The notes under the pieces were generated by a model that had not been told where the DNA came from, searched no databases, and saw nothing but the letters and a program-made list of their open reading frames with translations. DNA of 64,000 nt, from the NCBI RefSeq assembly GCF_002127545.1, contig NZ_MUBK01000015.1, forward strand, positions 37,776 through 101,775, in the 5' to 3' direction. The stretch comes from Xenorhabdus beddingii (lineage in GTDB: Bacteria > Pseudomonadota > Gammaproteobacteria > Enterobacterales > Enterobacteriaceae). Of the stretch, positions 37,313 through 46,935 are shown one piece after another; position 1 is the first letter of the stretch; every line of letters begins with the position of its first letter. The position numbers and the translations under genes were made by a program.

Positions 37313-39448
37313 TCAGCCCTGCTGCATTTGATACAATCGTGAATAGTGTCCGTCCTGACGCGTCAGTAACTCCGCGTGGGTACCCTGCTCAACGATCTGC
37401 CCGCGTTCCATCACAAGGATGCGATGAGCATCGCGTACCGCTGACAACCGGTGGGCGATAATGATGACCGTGCGTCCTTGGCAAATGCTTTTCATGTTCT
37501 GCTGGATCACCCGCTCAGACTCGTAGTCCAGCGCACTGGTCGCCTCGTCGAAGATCAAAATGCGGGGATCACCGATCAAAGCCCGGGCAATGGCCACCCG
37601 TTGCCGCTGACCGCCCGACAGTGACGCGCCGTGCTCCCCCACTATCGTGTCGTAACCTTCAGGCAGTTCAAGGATGAATTCATGGGCTCCGGCCATTTTG
37701 GCGGCGTGCATGACCACTTCGAGCGGCGCACCCGGGTCGCTCAAGGCGATGTTTTCACGAATACTGCGGTTAAATAGCATATTGTCCTGCAATACCACGC
37801 CAATCTGCCGGCGCAGCGAGGACACATCAGCCAATGCCAAATCCATGCCATCGACTATCACTCGACCGCGCTCCGGCACATAGAGCCGCTGCAACAAGCG
37901 GGTCAGGGTGCTTTTGCCGGAACCGGAGCGGCCAACCACACCAACAATTTCTCCCGCACCAATAGTGAGGTTGATGCCGCACAGTACCTCAGCACCATCG
38001 GGCCGATAACGAAAATGCACTTGTTCGAACGCGACCTGCCCCTTGAGTGGCGGTACGGTACTCCGTGTATCCTGAGATAACTCAGTACGGGAATTGAGGA
38101 TGTCTCCCAGACGCTGCACCGAAACGCCGGTTTGCTGGAAGCTGGTCCACAGTTGCGCCAGCCGCATAATAGGGCCGCTGACACGGCCGGCCAGCATATT
38201 GAATGCGATCAGTTCCCCCACAGATAACTGCCCTTCTATCACAAGGCGAGCCCCGAGCCAGAGTGTGGCAACCGTCACGAGTTTGCCGATAAGAGAAACG
38301 CTTTCATTGGCAAGCGTGGACAAGATCTGTGTTTTGAAACCTGCGGACACATACGCCGCCATCTGGTTGTCCCATTTGCGGACGACCTGCGGTTCAACCG
38401 CCATGGACTTCAGGGTATCGATGCCATTTACCGTTTCTACCAGGAATGCCTGATTTTCAGCCCCTCGTGTGAAGCTGTCCTGCAATCGCTTGCGCAAGAG
38501 CGGTGTCACCAGCATCGAGACCAAGGCATAGAGTGGCAAAGACAACACCACAACGAGGGTCAGCCAGCCACTGTAATAGAGCATCACCAGAATGAAGACC
38601 ACGGAAAAAAGCACATCGAGCATCAGCGTAATGGCGTTGCCGGTGAGGAAGCTGCGAATGTTTTCCAGTTCGCGTACACGGGCAACCGAATCACCGACTC
38701 GCCTGGCCTGAAAGTAAGCCAGTGGCAAATTAATTAAATGCCGGAACAGCCTCGAACTCAACGCCACATCAATCCGACTGGTCGTATGGACAAACACGTA
38801 GCTACGCAGACCACTCAGCGCCGACTCGAACAGCATAATGCCCAGCAGTCCGCTCGCAATAACATCCAGTGTGGTTAGGCCGTGGTGCACCAGTACTTTG
38901 TCCATGACCACCTGAAAGAACAACGGTGTCACTAAGGCAAACAACTGCAAGGCAAAAGATCCCAACAAAACTTCACCCAACAGCTTGCGGTATTTGACAA
39001 TCGCCGGAATAAACCAAGTGAAATCAAAACGCGAAGTCTCGCCGGACACACTATGACTGGAGCGGATAAGCACCAGTTGCCCAGTCCAACGCTGCTCAAG
39101 CCCCTCGAAGCTGACAACTTCGGCACGCGCTGAATGTGGATCCTGAATCAGAGCTTGTTCCTGATCCACCTTGGCTAAAATAAAAAACTTTCCATTCCGG
39201 TCAATGGCAATAGCGGGCAATGGCGTATGTTCAAGCCGGGTCAGTGTGGTGCGCACAGCCTTGGCTTTCAACCCCGACTTCCGGGCAGCCAGCAGTAGCT
39301 CCGGTAAGGAAACACCTTGATTGGTGGTAGAGAACTCGTGTGAAAGTTGTTCGACCGATAGGGCTATATTGTGAAATCTGGCCAACATGGCCAGACAAAT
39401 CAGGCCAGTATCCAGTTCCGGGGAAGAATGGGACGATTCAGTACTCAT
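37313..39448 (-). CDS. HlyB-family type I secretion ABC transporter
   Basis: A 711-residue exporter with a C39-like N-terminal domain (~1-130) whose catalytic Cys is absent (DTGLICLAMLARFHN; no CGxxC-type start), as in HlyB, so it binds rather than cleaves its RTX substrate. The membrane domain covers ~155-440. The ATPase has Walker A GRSGSGKST, signature LSGGQRQRVAIARAL and Walker B ILIFDEATSALD. It is the first gene of the operon transporter-adaptor-three paralogues-RTX protein. Its ribosome site lies in a duplicated 18-bp sequence. Confidence 0.93.
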   Translation of the reverse strand: MSTESSHSSPELDTGLICLAMLARFHNIALSVEQLSHEFSTTNQGVSLPELLLAARKSGLKAKAVRTTLTRLEHTPLPAIAIDRNGKFFILAKVDQEQALIQDPHSARAEVVSFEGLEQRWTGQLVLIRSSHSVSGETSRFDFTWFIPAIVKYRKLLGEVLLGSFALQLFALVTPLFFQVVMDKVLVHHGLTTLDVIASGLLGIMLFESALSGLRSYVFVHTTSRIDVALSSRLFRHLINLPLAYFQARRVGDSVARVRELENIRSFLTGNAITLMLDVLFSVVFILVMLYYSGWLTLVVVLSLPLYALVSMLVTPLLRKRLQDSFTRGAENQAFLVETVNGIDTLKSMAVEPQVVRKWDNQMAAYVSAGFKTQILSTLANESVSLIGKLVTVATLWLGARLVIEGQLSVGELIAFNMLAGRVSGPIMRLAQLWTSFQQTGVSVQRLGDILNSRTELSQDTRSTVPPLKGQVAFEQVHFRYRPDGAEVLCGINLTIGAGEIVGVVGRSGSGKSTLTRLLQRLYVPERGRVIVDGMDLALADVSSLRRQIGVVLQDNMLFNRSIRENIALSDPGAPLEVVMHAAKMAGAHEFILELPEGYDTIVGEHGASLSGGQRQRVAIARALIGDPRILIFDEATSALDYESERVIQQNMKSICQGRTVIIIAHRLSAVRDAHRILVMERGQIVEQGTHAELLTRQDGHYSRLYQMQQG

Positions 39449-39483
39449 TTGTGCTTTTTTCCATATTTGTGCTTTTTTCCATA
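39448..39483 (-). repeat. 18-bp tandem duplication carrying the ABC-gene ribosome site
   Basis: TTTGTGCTTTTTTCCATA occurs twice in tandem (39448-39465, 39466-39483). On the coding strand each unit reads TATGGAAAAAAGCACAAA, so the Shine-Dalgarno-like GGAAAAAAG is present twice, the near copy about 8 bases from the start codon. Confidence 0.8.
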
Positions 39484-40122
39484 TTGCGTATGTACCTATC
39501 TTTGCAAACTGAAAACATAAGGCGATATAGGGAATGACTGTTACAACTGGTTGTTAATTAATATTGATTGGCTCACAACAAGATAGTTGCGTTTGTACCC
39601 ATCCGATATAGGATGTCAGGAAGTTATTTTTTTACGGATAGCTAAATCATTTTGCAAAATGATGGTCAGATGAAACATTTCAGTGTCTTGCAACTTATTG
39701 AATTAATCATCAAAAAGCGCACAAAAGAGAGAACTGAGTTATCCACATCAGAATTCTGTAGCTAACGCGAATCTTCTAATATTCAAGGTTTAAAAATGAT
39801 TAACAACATCAATATGATAATTATGATCAACCATAACACGCAATAAATATTTTATAAAAAGAAAATCGTTTTGGATAAAAACATATAAAAAATCAAAATC
39901 ATCTATTTCTTTAAAAGAATATCCTTAAGATTATGTGATATTTCCATAATATCACTAATTTTTTACCCAATTCAGTGGGAGCGAAACTGCAGGATGTGTT
40001 ATTCAAACTAGCGGGGCATTTGGGCAGAAATAATTAACCAGTAAAATATAAACCAAATAAATATAATATTTATTGAAAATATAATCGCCATGATTAATAA
40101 CTAATACAGAATGATTTTCCAG
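39484..40122. other. Long AT-rich region upstream of the RTX exporter operon
   Basis: About 640 bp of very AT-rich DNA without a supported gene, expected to contain the operon promoter and to attract H-NS. It ends at the IS4-type remnant. Confidence 0.55.
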
Positions 40123-40419
40123 CTAAAAACGAGTTTCCGACCATGCCCTTTGGAGAAAGTTTTCTATATTGGTTAGCCAAATGCAGACGTGTTTTTCTTC
40201 GGTAAGCCAGCGGCGAATAAGGTAAAATTTATCACCATTTCGCCGACAAGTCAGATCTAAGTCTTCTGAACGATGGGTTCTGCGGGTGACCGATTTCAGG
40301 GTCTTATCTGGCCGTTTGGGCAATGATTTCCTATGGCCGTTGAGTGCCGTGAGGATCTTAGGATTGAGAGACTTGCTTCCCCGGACAATAACAATAAGTG
40401 AGAGGCCCCTGCCTCTCAC
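40123..40419 (-). pseudogene. IS4-family transposase fragment
   Basis: A ~98-codon frame whose product (LIVIVRGSKSLNPKIL, DKTLKSVTRRT, LDLTCRRNGDKFYLIRRW, ICIWLTNI-like ending) resembles the middle of IS4-type transposases. Both ends of the transposase are missing and no terminal repeats were found, so it is a decayed remnant between the RTX operon and rlmM. Confidence 0.6.
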
Positions 40420-40440
40420 TGGGAGCCAGCCTTTGGCTGG
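40398..40440 (-). terminator. Two adjacent hairpins downstream of rlmM
   Basis: GTGAGAGGC (40398-40406) pairs with 40411-40419, and CCAGCC (40426-40431) pairs with 40435-40440. They lie just beyond the rlmM stop and may end the ygdD-rlmM transcript or belong to the IS remnant. Confidence 0.4.
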
Positions 40441-40492
40441 ACAAATCCGTTCCCTTACCGCCGAGAAGAAACTGGATTAGTTGGAGTGTCTA

Positions 40493-41590
40493 TCAATAAT
40501 CCCGCAAAGTGGCATACACAGACCAAATACGACGAACATGTACGGTGATCTCTTCACGATCGTGGTACAGGTGTTTCGCCTGAATCTGCGCATTCACCCC
40601 ATTTTCTTTCAATTGCTGTTCTATTTTCTGCAATATATGAGCGACTTCCTCATAACGCTTTTTCATCGGCAACTTAAGATTGAAAATCGCCTCACGACAC
40701 CAGCTTTTTACCAGCCAGTCTGTCATAAGTTGTGCCACTTTGGCGGGTTTCTCAACCATGTCACACACCAGCCAGTAAATGTTTTTCACTGACGGCTCAA
40801 ATTTAAAGCCATCCAGACGATGATGCTTCACCTGCCCTGTATCCATCAGGCTATCCGCCATCGGGCCATTGTCCACAGCATGAACCAGCATACTGCGTTT
40901 CACGAGCTGGTAAGTCCACCCTCCCGGACAGGCACCAAGATCCACGGCGTGAAGGCCGCTATCCAGACGCTCTTCCCATTCGTCATGGGGAATGAAGACA
41001 TGAAAGGCTTCTTCCAGTTTCAGCGTTGAACGGCTTGGTGCATCTGAAGGAAATTTCAGACGAGGAATACCCATATAGAAACGGGAATTGTTGTTGCTGT
41101 AGGAATAACCGACATAGCAACAGCCTGAAGCGATGAAAAAGACATGGATCACCGGACGACCGGGATTTTCCTTTGCCAGCAAAAGTTTTTCCTGACGCAT
41201 CGCATTACGCAGCGGAACCGTAAACTTACGGCAGAATTTCATCAACTCTTTACTTTCATTGGTATCCGGCACTTCTACACGCAGCTCACCAGCCCGCTCA
41301 ATCACCCCCATCAACATGCCAATAATCGGTGTAATGCGATCTTCCTGCGGCAAATCTTTCAACAGTTCACCCACAACCAGCATTTGGCGGGCGAAAATCA
41401 ATTCCCCAAACGGAACTTCGCGGATCAGGCGATCGGCATCATCCGGCTGATAACACTCAAACAGCACATACCCACTGTTCTCTTTCACACGGGCGAAACC
41501 GTAAATTTCTTTCTTACCCGCCTTATCGGTAATTTCTGCCGCACACTCTTTTTCAAAACCCGGACGACAATATAAAGCAACTTTATTCAT
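40493..41590 (-). CDS. rlmM: 23S rRNA (cytidine-2498-2'-O) methyltransferase RlmM
   Basis: RlmM (YgdE) methylates the ribose of C2498 in 23S rRNA using SAM. The 365-residue protein has an N-terminal THUMP-like region and a Rossmann methyltransferase domain with SAM motif [14 protein letters not shown] and the segment [15 protein letters not shown]. The KDKE-type catalytic Lys appears in [11 protein letters not shown]. The start overlaps the end of ygdD, as in other enterobacteria. Confidence 0.96.
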   Translation of the reverse strand: MNKVALYCRPGFEKECAAEITDKAGKKEIYGFARVKENSGYVLFECYQPDDADRLIREVPFGELIFARQMLVVGELLKDLPQEDRITPIIGMLMGVIERAGELRVEVPDTNESKELMKFCRKFTVPLRNAMRQEKLLLAKENPGRPVIHVFFIASGCCYVGYSYSNNNSRFYMGIPRLKFPSDAPSRSTLKLEEAFHVFIPHDEWEERLDSGLHAVDLGACPGGWTYQLVKRSMLVHAVDNGPMADSLMDTGQVKHHRLDGFKFEPSVKNIYWLVCDMVEKPAKVAQLMTDWLVKSWCREAIFNLKLPMKKRYEEVAHILQKIEQQLKENGVNAQIQAKHLYHDREEITVHVRRIWSVYATLRDY

Positions 41591-41981
41591 GGCTAGGCGC
41601 CGATTTCCTTAGACGCAGAGCGCCAATTAATACACATAACCAACCCATGAGAAAACTGAACCCACCGATTGGTGTCAAATAAACCATAAATTTTAGCGGT
41701 AAAAAGGCCAGACAATAAAGACTGCCACTAAACAGCACAATTCCCGCCGCGAAAAAAATGCCACTCCAACCAAACGATGCTCTAGGCTGGCGCATCGACA
41801 ATGCGGCCAAAGCCATCATAGCGAGTGTATGCAACCCTTGATATTGCAGGCCGGTATGAATCCACTCCATCTGACGTGGTGTCAGGATAGGTGCCAACAT
41901 ATGTGCCCCCATCGCGCCCAGTGCCACGTAGAAAAAACCACTGATCCCAACAAAAATAAGCATGATTCGATAACTCATCAC
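41583..41981 (-). CDS. ygdD: DUF423 membrane protein YgdD
   Basis: A 132-residue inner-membrane protein with four hydrophobic helices (for example [20 protein letters not shown] and [15 protein letters not shown]) and the family motif LGAMGAH. Function unknown. It sits in the conserved order gcvA-ygdD-rlmM and overlaps rlmM by 8 bp. Confidence 0.93.
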   Translation of the reverse strand: MMSYRIMLIFVGISGFFYVALGAMGAHMLAPILTPRQMEWIHTGLQYQGLHTLAMMALAALSMRQPRASFGWSGIFFAAGIVLFSGSLYCLAFLPLKFMVYLTPIGGFSFLMGWLCVLIGALRLRKSAPSHE

Positions 41982-42018
41982 ATTTTCCTGTTTCTCTCTG
42001 TCTGCTATTGGATAGCCA

Positions 42019-42942
42019 TTACGTGTGTTGGGTGATAAATCCTAACCTTTCTTGTTCCGTCGCAGCTTGAGTCAGTATCCATTTGCGGAAAGCCGCGATC
42101 TTACCCAATTCTGCCTGATTATCGTGACAAACCAAATAAAATGCATTCTTGCTGACCAAAACATCGTTGAATGGGTAGACCAAACGCCCCGCATCAATTT
42201 CATTCTGGGCCATAACATTATTGGCAAGGGCAACTCCCTGACCATGCACAGCCGCCTGAATCACCATCGCACTATGGCTGAATATCGGCCCCTGCTGAAC
42301 ATTAATCTGCTGCTGCATATCAAGCTGACGAATATAGGCTTGCCAGTCCCTCCGCGATGAATCATGCAATAAGGTATGCTTGGCAAGATCTGAAGGCGTT
42401 TTCAACGGCCGATCTCCCGCCAGCAAAGCCGGGGAACAGACCGGCAACAAATATTCAGGATAGAGGCGAACCGTTCTCAAGCCCGGCCAATTGCCCCGGC
42501 CATAAAAGATCGCGACATCAACATCATCCGCCAATTTATCTTCTTCCCGATCCACCGCCTGAATTCTGACATCAATCCCCGGAAAACTCTGATTGAAGCC
42601 GGAAAGCCGTGGCACCAACCATTGAATGGCAAAACTGGGGGACAAACTGACCGTTAACGCCCCTTTCGCACTGCGCGCCTGAAGTTTGCGGGTTGCATCA
42701 TTGATGGCAGAAAAAATTTCCTTGATATCGAGATAATAACTCTGCCCATCTTCTGTCAACAGCAGTGAACGATTACGGCGGCGAAAAAGTTTCAATCCCA
42801 GAAAATCTTCCAGGCTTTTCATCTGATGGCTGACAGCGGCCTGGGTCACAAATAATTCTTCTGCCGCTTTAGTAAAACTTAAATGACGGGCGGCGGCATC
42901 AAAAACGCGTAACGCATTGAGTGGAGGCAAACGTTTAGACAT
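42019..42942 (-). CDS. gcvA: Glycine cleavage system regulator GcvA (LysR family)
   Basis: A 307-residue LysR-type regulator that activates the gcvTHP operon and the sRNA gene gcvB. The N-terminal helix-turn-helix (about 20-45, AARHLSFTKAAEELFVTQAA) is followed by a substrate-binding domain. The sequence MSKRLPPLNALRVFDAAARH is diagnostic. It is divergent from gcvB as in E. coli. Confidence 0.96.
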   Translation of the reverse strand: MSKRLPPLNALRVFDAAARHLSFTKAAEELFVTQAAVSHQMKSLEDFLGLKLFRRRNRSLLLTEDGQSYYLDIKEIFSAINDATRKLQARSAKGALTVSLSPSFAIQWLVPRLSGFNQSFPGIDVRIQAVDREEDKLADDVDVAIFYGRGNWPGLRTVRLYPEYLLPVCSPALLAGDRPLKTPSDLAKHTLLHDSSRRDWQAYIRQLDMQQQINVQQGPIFSHSAMVIQAAVHGQGVALANNVMAQNEIDAGRLVYPFNDVLVSKNAFYLVCHDNQAELGKIAAFRKWILTQAATEQERLGFITQHT

Positions 42943-43030
42943 GTTCGTTTCTTATGTAGTGGTGACGATACCGGTAACTCTTTTCGTTTAGGTATTAGTT
43001 TTTGTAATCCGAATCATTATAATTTGTCCA

Positions 43031-43059
43031 TTGATGATATACCAGCAAATCCCTATAGT
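43031..43059 (+). promoter_or_regulatory. gcvB promoter
   Basis: TTGATG (43031-43036) and TATAGT (43054-43059) are separated by 17 bp and end 6 bases before the predicted first base of GcvB at 43066. GcvA sites are expected just upstream in the gcvA-gcvB gap. Confidence 0.8.
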
Positions 43060-43065
43060 GTGCGC

Positions 43066-43264
43066 ACTTCCTAAGCCGGAACGAAAAATCTCTTTGTAGC
43101 AATGCATTGATATTTTTGGCTTTGTGGTTGTGATGTTGTGTTTGCAAGTTGTCTGGGAAACCAGACTTTGTAGCTTATGCTACTGTTTTTTTTCACTTCC
43201 TGTACATTTACCCTGTCTGTCCATAGTGATTTTTTTAATGCACCGCAATTGCGGTGCTTTTTTT
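43066..43264 (+). ncRNA. gcvB: GcvB small regulatory RNA
   Basis: The sequence from ACTTCCTAAGCCGGAACGAA to the final CACCGCAATTGCGGTGC stem and T-run closely matches E. coli GcvB (~205 nt). The GU-rich seed R1 (GGTTGTGATGTTGTGTTTGC) and the conserved CACTTCCTGTACATTTACCC block are both present. GcvB, with Hfq, represses many amino-acid and peptide transporter mRNAs. It is divergent from gcvA and ends 80 bp before csdA. Confidence 0.96.
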
Positions 43265-43346
43265 CTCAACTTTCCTGTAGAATTCCCCCTTCCCCTGATA
43301 AAAAAAAACTTATTCTTTATCACACAACGATTAAATTACACCGTTT

Positions 43347-44552
43347 ATGAAATCCTTTGACTCAGAACAATTCCGCCAACAATTTCCTGCCCTGCAACAA
43401 TCCATCATCTTTCTGGACAGTGCCGCCACAGCCTTAAAACCAGCATGTATGATTGAGGCGACCGGGCACTATTATCAAAACCACAGTGCGACGGTGCATC
43501 GCAGCCAGCACGCGACTGCACAGGCCATGACAGTCCGTTATGAGCAAGCCCGTTCACGGGTGGCAGAATTGATCCATGCGCCATTATCTGAGGATATTGT
43601 CTGGACGAAAGGCACAACCGAGTCCATTAACCTGATCGCACAAAGTTATTTTCGCCCCCGCCTGAATGCGGGTGATGAAATTATCGTCAGCGAACAGGAA
43701 CACCACTCCAATCTACTACCGTGGCTGATTCTGGCGGAACAGACCGGTGCCAAAATCGTTAAATGGCCGATTGGCAATCAGCGCCAGCCAGAAATGGGGA
43801 AACTGGCAGAACTCCTGAATGAAAAAAGCCGATTAGTCGCCATTAGCCAAATGTCGAACGTGACTGGCGCAGCGGTAGATTTGGCACAAGTCACGACGCT
43901 CGCCCACCAATATCATTGCAGGGTGCTGGTTGATGGAGCGCAGGGCATTGTCCACGCACCGGTCGATGTTCAGCAATGGGATATCGATTTTTATGCTTTC
44001 TCAGCCCATAAACTGTATGGCCCGAATGGGCTGGGCGTATTGTATGGTAAAACTGAGTTACTGAATGCGATGTCTCCGTGGCATGGCGGCGGCAAGATGC
44101 TGACTCAAGTCTCATTTGCCGGTTTCACGCCGGAAGCCGTACCGTACCGCTTTGAAGCAGGCACCCCCAATGTCGCCGGTGTGGTTGGCTTTGCCGCAAC
44201 TCTGGAATGGTTGAAAACCATTGATATCCCGCTCGCTGAATCCCATGCGGTTGCCCTGACAGATTACGCCGAACAACAACTCAGCCTTCTGCCGGGCTTT
44301 ACCAGCTACCGCGTGGCCGGTTCCAGCCTGCTGGCTTTCAATATCGCAGGAATACATCATCATGATTTAGCGACGCTGATCGCAGAACAAAACATCTCCC
44401 TGCGTTCAGGGCAACATTGTGCCCAGCCTTTACTGGATGCCCTTGGGAGCAGTGGCTGTCTGCGCGCTTCATTTATGCCTTACAATAACCAGCAAGATGC
44501 GGATAAACTGATCAGCGCGGTGAAGTTTGCCTTAGCGCTGCTGGATGAGTGA
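43347..44552 (+). CDS. csdA: Cysteine desulfurase CsdA
   Basis: CsdA is a PLP enzyme that takes sulfur from cysteine. The 401-residue protein has the class V aminotransferase fold, the PLP Lys in AFSAHKLYGPNG and the persulfide Cys in RSGQHCAQPLLDALG. The partner genes csdE and tcdA, which normally follow in enterobacteria, are not found downstream; an acquired glycosyltransferase gene starts 280 bp later. Confidence 0.95.
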   Translation: MKSFDSEQFRQQFPALQQSIIFLDSAATALKPACMIEATGHYYQNHSATVHRSQHATAQAMTVRYEQARSRVAELIHAPLSEDIVWTKGTTESINLIAQSYFRPRLNAGDEIIVSEQEHHSNLLPWLILAEQTGAKIVKWPIGNQRQPEMGKLAELLNEKSRLVAISQMSNVTGAAVDLAQVTTLAHQYHCRVLVDGAQGIVHAPVDVQQWDIDFYAFSAHKLYGPNGLGVLYGKTELLNAMSPWHGGGKMLTQVSFAGFTPEAVPYRFEAGTPNVAGVVGFAATLEWLKTIDIPLAESHAVALTDYAEQQLSLLPGFTSYRVAGSSLLAFNIAGIHHHDLATLIAEQNISLRSGQHCAQPLLDALGSSGCLRASFMPYNNQQDADKLISAVKFALALLDE

Positions 44553-44832
44553 TGTTGTTGCCCTGCCGTGGTGACCTTATCAGCATCACTTCCCAACACT
44601 TTTTGAACTGCCCCAACCCATTATTTTCTGATTGCCGGGTCAGTTCTTCATTCCTTGCTGTCAATATCATAACAAGATACATTAGTTGTGAAACTAATAT
44701 CGTCATTGCTCTCAGCGTTTAATATAGTCAATCGATTTCAAGCCACATCGGGCGCGGGATCAATAAATCATCAAATATCATTATACAATCGACTTCTGTT
44801 AATAAATGACCCAAAACATAAAAAGGTAATTT

Positions 44833-46125
44833 ATGAATATTCTAAAGAAGATTCATTATTTTTGGACCGGAAATAACATACCAGAAAATGATTTAAGAAA
44901 TATCATGACGATGAAACATGAAAACCCTGGGTTTGAGGTAAACATTTGGAGCAAGAACGGAGATAATACACTTATTCTAAACACATTAAGATCACTCACC
45001 TTTAAATTTAAACAACAGAATGTTAATATTGGTGAGATTATGATAAATGAAAATTTATTTAACTATCGGAATATTGAAGAGGCTTTCACCCGATTAATCC
45101 AAAGAACCAACATCATTTATCAATCCCGAATAAAATATTATAAACAAAATAACAATTACAATAGAAACATAGAGTTTAATTGTTTTAAGCAAAATATAAA
45201 ACGTTATGGCGACTATTCTGAATTAATAAATTACTTACACCATGTCTATCATCTCCATTTACACGGAGACCATCATAATTATGCTGCGGCGAGTGACATT
45301 GCCCGACTCGTTATTTTATATCTTGAAGGGGGAATTTATCTTGATGCCGATGTTCAACTCACTGACTCTCATATGAAATATAGAAAATCAGAAGTTTTTG
45401 ATAAATTTATCTATAGTCAGGAAGGAGAACCACTTAGAAAGGATATTAACGGCAAAACCGCCAGATTTGAAAAAGCAGATTTCCCGCCAGGCTTGGGTTT
45501 TGGTGACACTTCTGGCCGAGGCTGGAGAAAGGTCAGTGAGGAAGAAAAATGGAATACAATAAGAAAGGAAAACATTTCTGATGATCATAAAATAGGTTCT
45601 TACACCAGTACTATTCTGGGAAACCGGTTCGGAAATGCCATTATTTCCGCCCCTCAATATTCAACAACCATTTTCAATATTTTGTTGAAAATGGCGACAG
45701 AAATGAAAAGAAAACACTTAAAACTGCAAATAGATCAAACCCAAAAAGCAGACAAAATCAATGCAATAAAATATCCCCTCCAGCCTTATCAGGACAATTT
45801 GCGAATTGATAAGGCTTTAAAATATCATAAAGCCGGAAAAATCTCTCTGGATAAGAGATGCAGTATGCTGGACCCTATATGGAGAACCGGCATTGATGCA
45901 TCCCGCCCCACAAACGAAAATACGCCGACAGATATCAGACATCGTCGCATTGATAAAACGGTAGAAATGACTGGGCCTGCTGTTTACGCTCGTTTTTTGA
46001 ACTTACACAATGATAATTATCTTTCTGAAGATCATCAAATCAAAGGTAGAAGAAGTCTGTTATTTAAAGAAACTGATGCCGGAGGCGTTTGGGCGGCGGT
46101 AAATATTCATAAAAAGAAAAAGTAA
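44833..46125 (+). CDS. TcdA/TcdB-like glycosyltransferase toxin (GT44-type)
   Basis: A 430-residue protein with the Gly_transf_sug / large-clostridial-toxin fold: the N-terminal KKIHYFWTGNNIP motif (residues 5-17), the DIARLVILYLEGGIYLDADV block with Asp155 and the DxD motif Asp171-Ala-Asp173. Known relatives attach sugar (Glc, GlcNAc) to host Rho GTPases; PaTox of Photorhabdus has such a domain. It has no signal peptide or translocation domain, so it is likely an injected or Tc/PVC-delivered effector. AAAAGGTAATTT precedes the ATG. AT-rich, Asn/Lys-rich DNA and the position replacing csdE indicate transfer. Target unknown. Confidence 0.8.
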   Translation: MNILKKIHYFWTGNNIPENDLRNIMTMKHENPGFEVNIWSKNGDNTLILNTLRSLTFKFKQQNVNIGEIMINENLFNYRNIEEAFTRLIQRTNIIYQSRIKYYKQNNNYNRNIEFNCFKQNIKRYGDYSELINYLHHVYHLHLHGDHHNYAAASDIARLVILYLEGGIYLDADVQLTDSHMKYRKSEVFDKFIYSQEGEPLRKDINGKTARFEKADFPPGLGFGDTSGRGWRKVSEEEKWNTIRKENISDDHKIGSYTSTILGNRFGNAIISAPQYSTTIFNILLKMATEMKRKHLKLQIDQTQKADKINAIKYPLQPYQDNLRIDKALKYHKAGKISLDKRCSMLDPIWRTGIDASRPTNENTPTDIRHRRIDKTVEMTGPAVYARFLNLHNDNYLSEDHQIKGRRSLLFKETDAGGVWAAVNIHKKKK

Positions 46126-46153
46126 GATTAAGGCGGTTTTCATGATTAAGCAT

Positions 46154-46212
46154 AACTCAGTCCATTTGGTGGTTTGTCGCGATTGACCCGATCGCAAAAA
46201 GCGGACTGAGTT
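46154..46212 (+). terminator. Inverted repeat after the glycosyltransferase gene
   Basis: AACTCAGTCC (46154-46163) pairs with 46203-46212, followed by CCTTTTAAG. It probably serves as the terminator of the toxin gene. Confidence 0.4.
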
Positions 46213-46307
46213 CCTTTTAAGTGATCGACTATTCTGAATTTTTCTTTAGATAATTTTACTCGTATAATTTAACGACAATGTATCCGAAAAAGCCCCGCCA
46301 AGTGAAC

Positions 46308-46589
46308 TTATGCATCATGCTTGTAACTGAAGTTGAGTTGGAAACCGCAAGCTTTTGCATAACCGAGTAACGTACTCAGAGTCGGATTACTTTTCCCTTT
46401 TTCTAATCGAGAAATATTACTCTCTTTGGTGCCCATGCGTTCTGCCACTTGCTGCTGGGTTAAACCAGCTTCTTTACGCATACTCAGCAGAGTACTGATC
46501 AGTTCAAACTCAGGTTCCAGTTCATCATAAGCTTGTTTGACCTCTGGGTTTTGTAATGCTTTAGTTTTTAGGGCGTGTAATCTGCTCAT
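46308..46589 (-). CDS. HigA-type XRE antitoxin
   Basis: A 93-residue antitoxin with a helix-turn-helix at about 40-75 (AGLTQQQVAERMGTKESNISRLEKG) preceded by an acidic helix. Its start overlaps the end of the toxin gene upstream by 29 bp, typical of HigB-HigA order (toxin first). It should neutralise the toxin and repress the shared promoter. Confidence 0.88.
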   Translation of the reverse strand: MSRLHALKTKALQNPEVKQAYDELEPEFELISTLLSMRKEAGLTQQQVAERMGTKESNISRLEKGKSNPTLSTLLGYAKACGFQLNFSYKHDA

Positions 46590-46905
46590 TTTTCACCTGT
46601 CTCATGCGATCTTTGGCCAGATCCAGATCTTTCCTAGGGGTTTTGGCACTTTTTTTAACAAAAGTATGAAGAATGTAAATATTAGGACCATCAAGGTAAC
46701 AAAACAAACCACGACCTATTCCTTCTTTGGCTTTTGCTCGTATTTCAAACAACCCATCTCCCATAAATTTAGTGTGTGGAGGGCCAAGGTTAGCGCCATG
46801 CTTTTCCATTAGTTCGAGCAACCTTAGCATCTTTGCCTGAATTTTAGGCGGCATATTAAGTATGCTTTCTTCTACCCCTTGGTAAAAATCGATATTCCAG
46901 TTCAT
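46561..46905 (-). CDS. HigB-type (Gp49/RelE superfamily) toxin
   Basis: A 114-residue protein of the phage-derived Gp49-like HigB family, an mRNA interferase acting at the ribosome. Visible segments are PPHTKFMGDGLFEIRAKAKEG and the C-terminal FVKKSAKTPRKDLDLAKDRM, with the basic residues typical of the fold. It is the first gene of a two-gene toxin-antitoxin operon. Confidence 0.88.
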   Translation of the reverse strand: MNWNIDFYQGVEESILNMPPKIQAKMLRLLELMEKHGANLGPPHTKFMGDGLFEIRAKAKEGIGRGLFCYLDGPNIYILHTFVKKSAKTPRKDLDLAKDRMRQVKNEQITRPKN

Positions 46906-46921
46906 CTCTACCTTTTTTACT

Positions 46922-46935
46922 TATCATATATGATA
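46922..46935. promoter_or_regulatory. Palindromic operator of the toxin-antitoxin operon
   Basis: TATCATATATGATA is a perfect 14-bp palindrome 16 bp upstream of the toxin start and probably the autoregulatory site bound by the HigA-type protein. Confidence 0.6.

Noticed and set aside
44688..44876. 62-codon frame upstream of the glycosyltransferase
   Set aside because: It overlaps the glycosyltransferase start in another frame and has no ribosome site.
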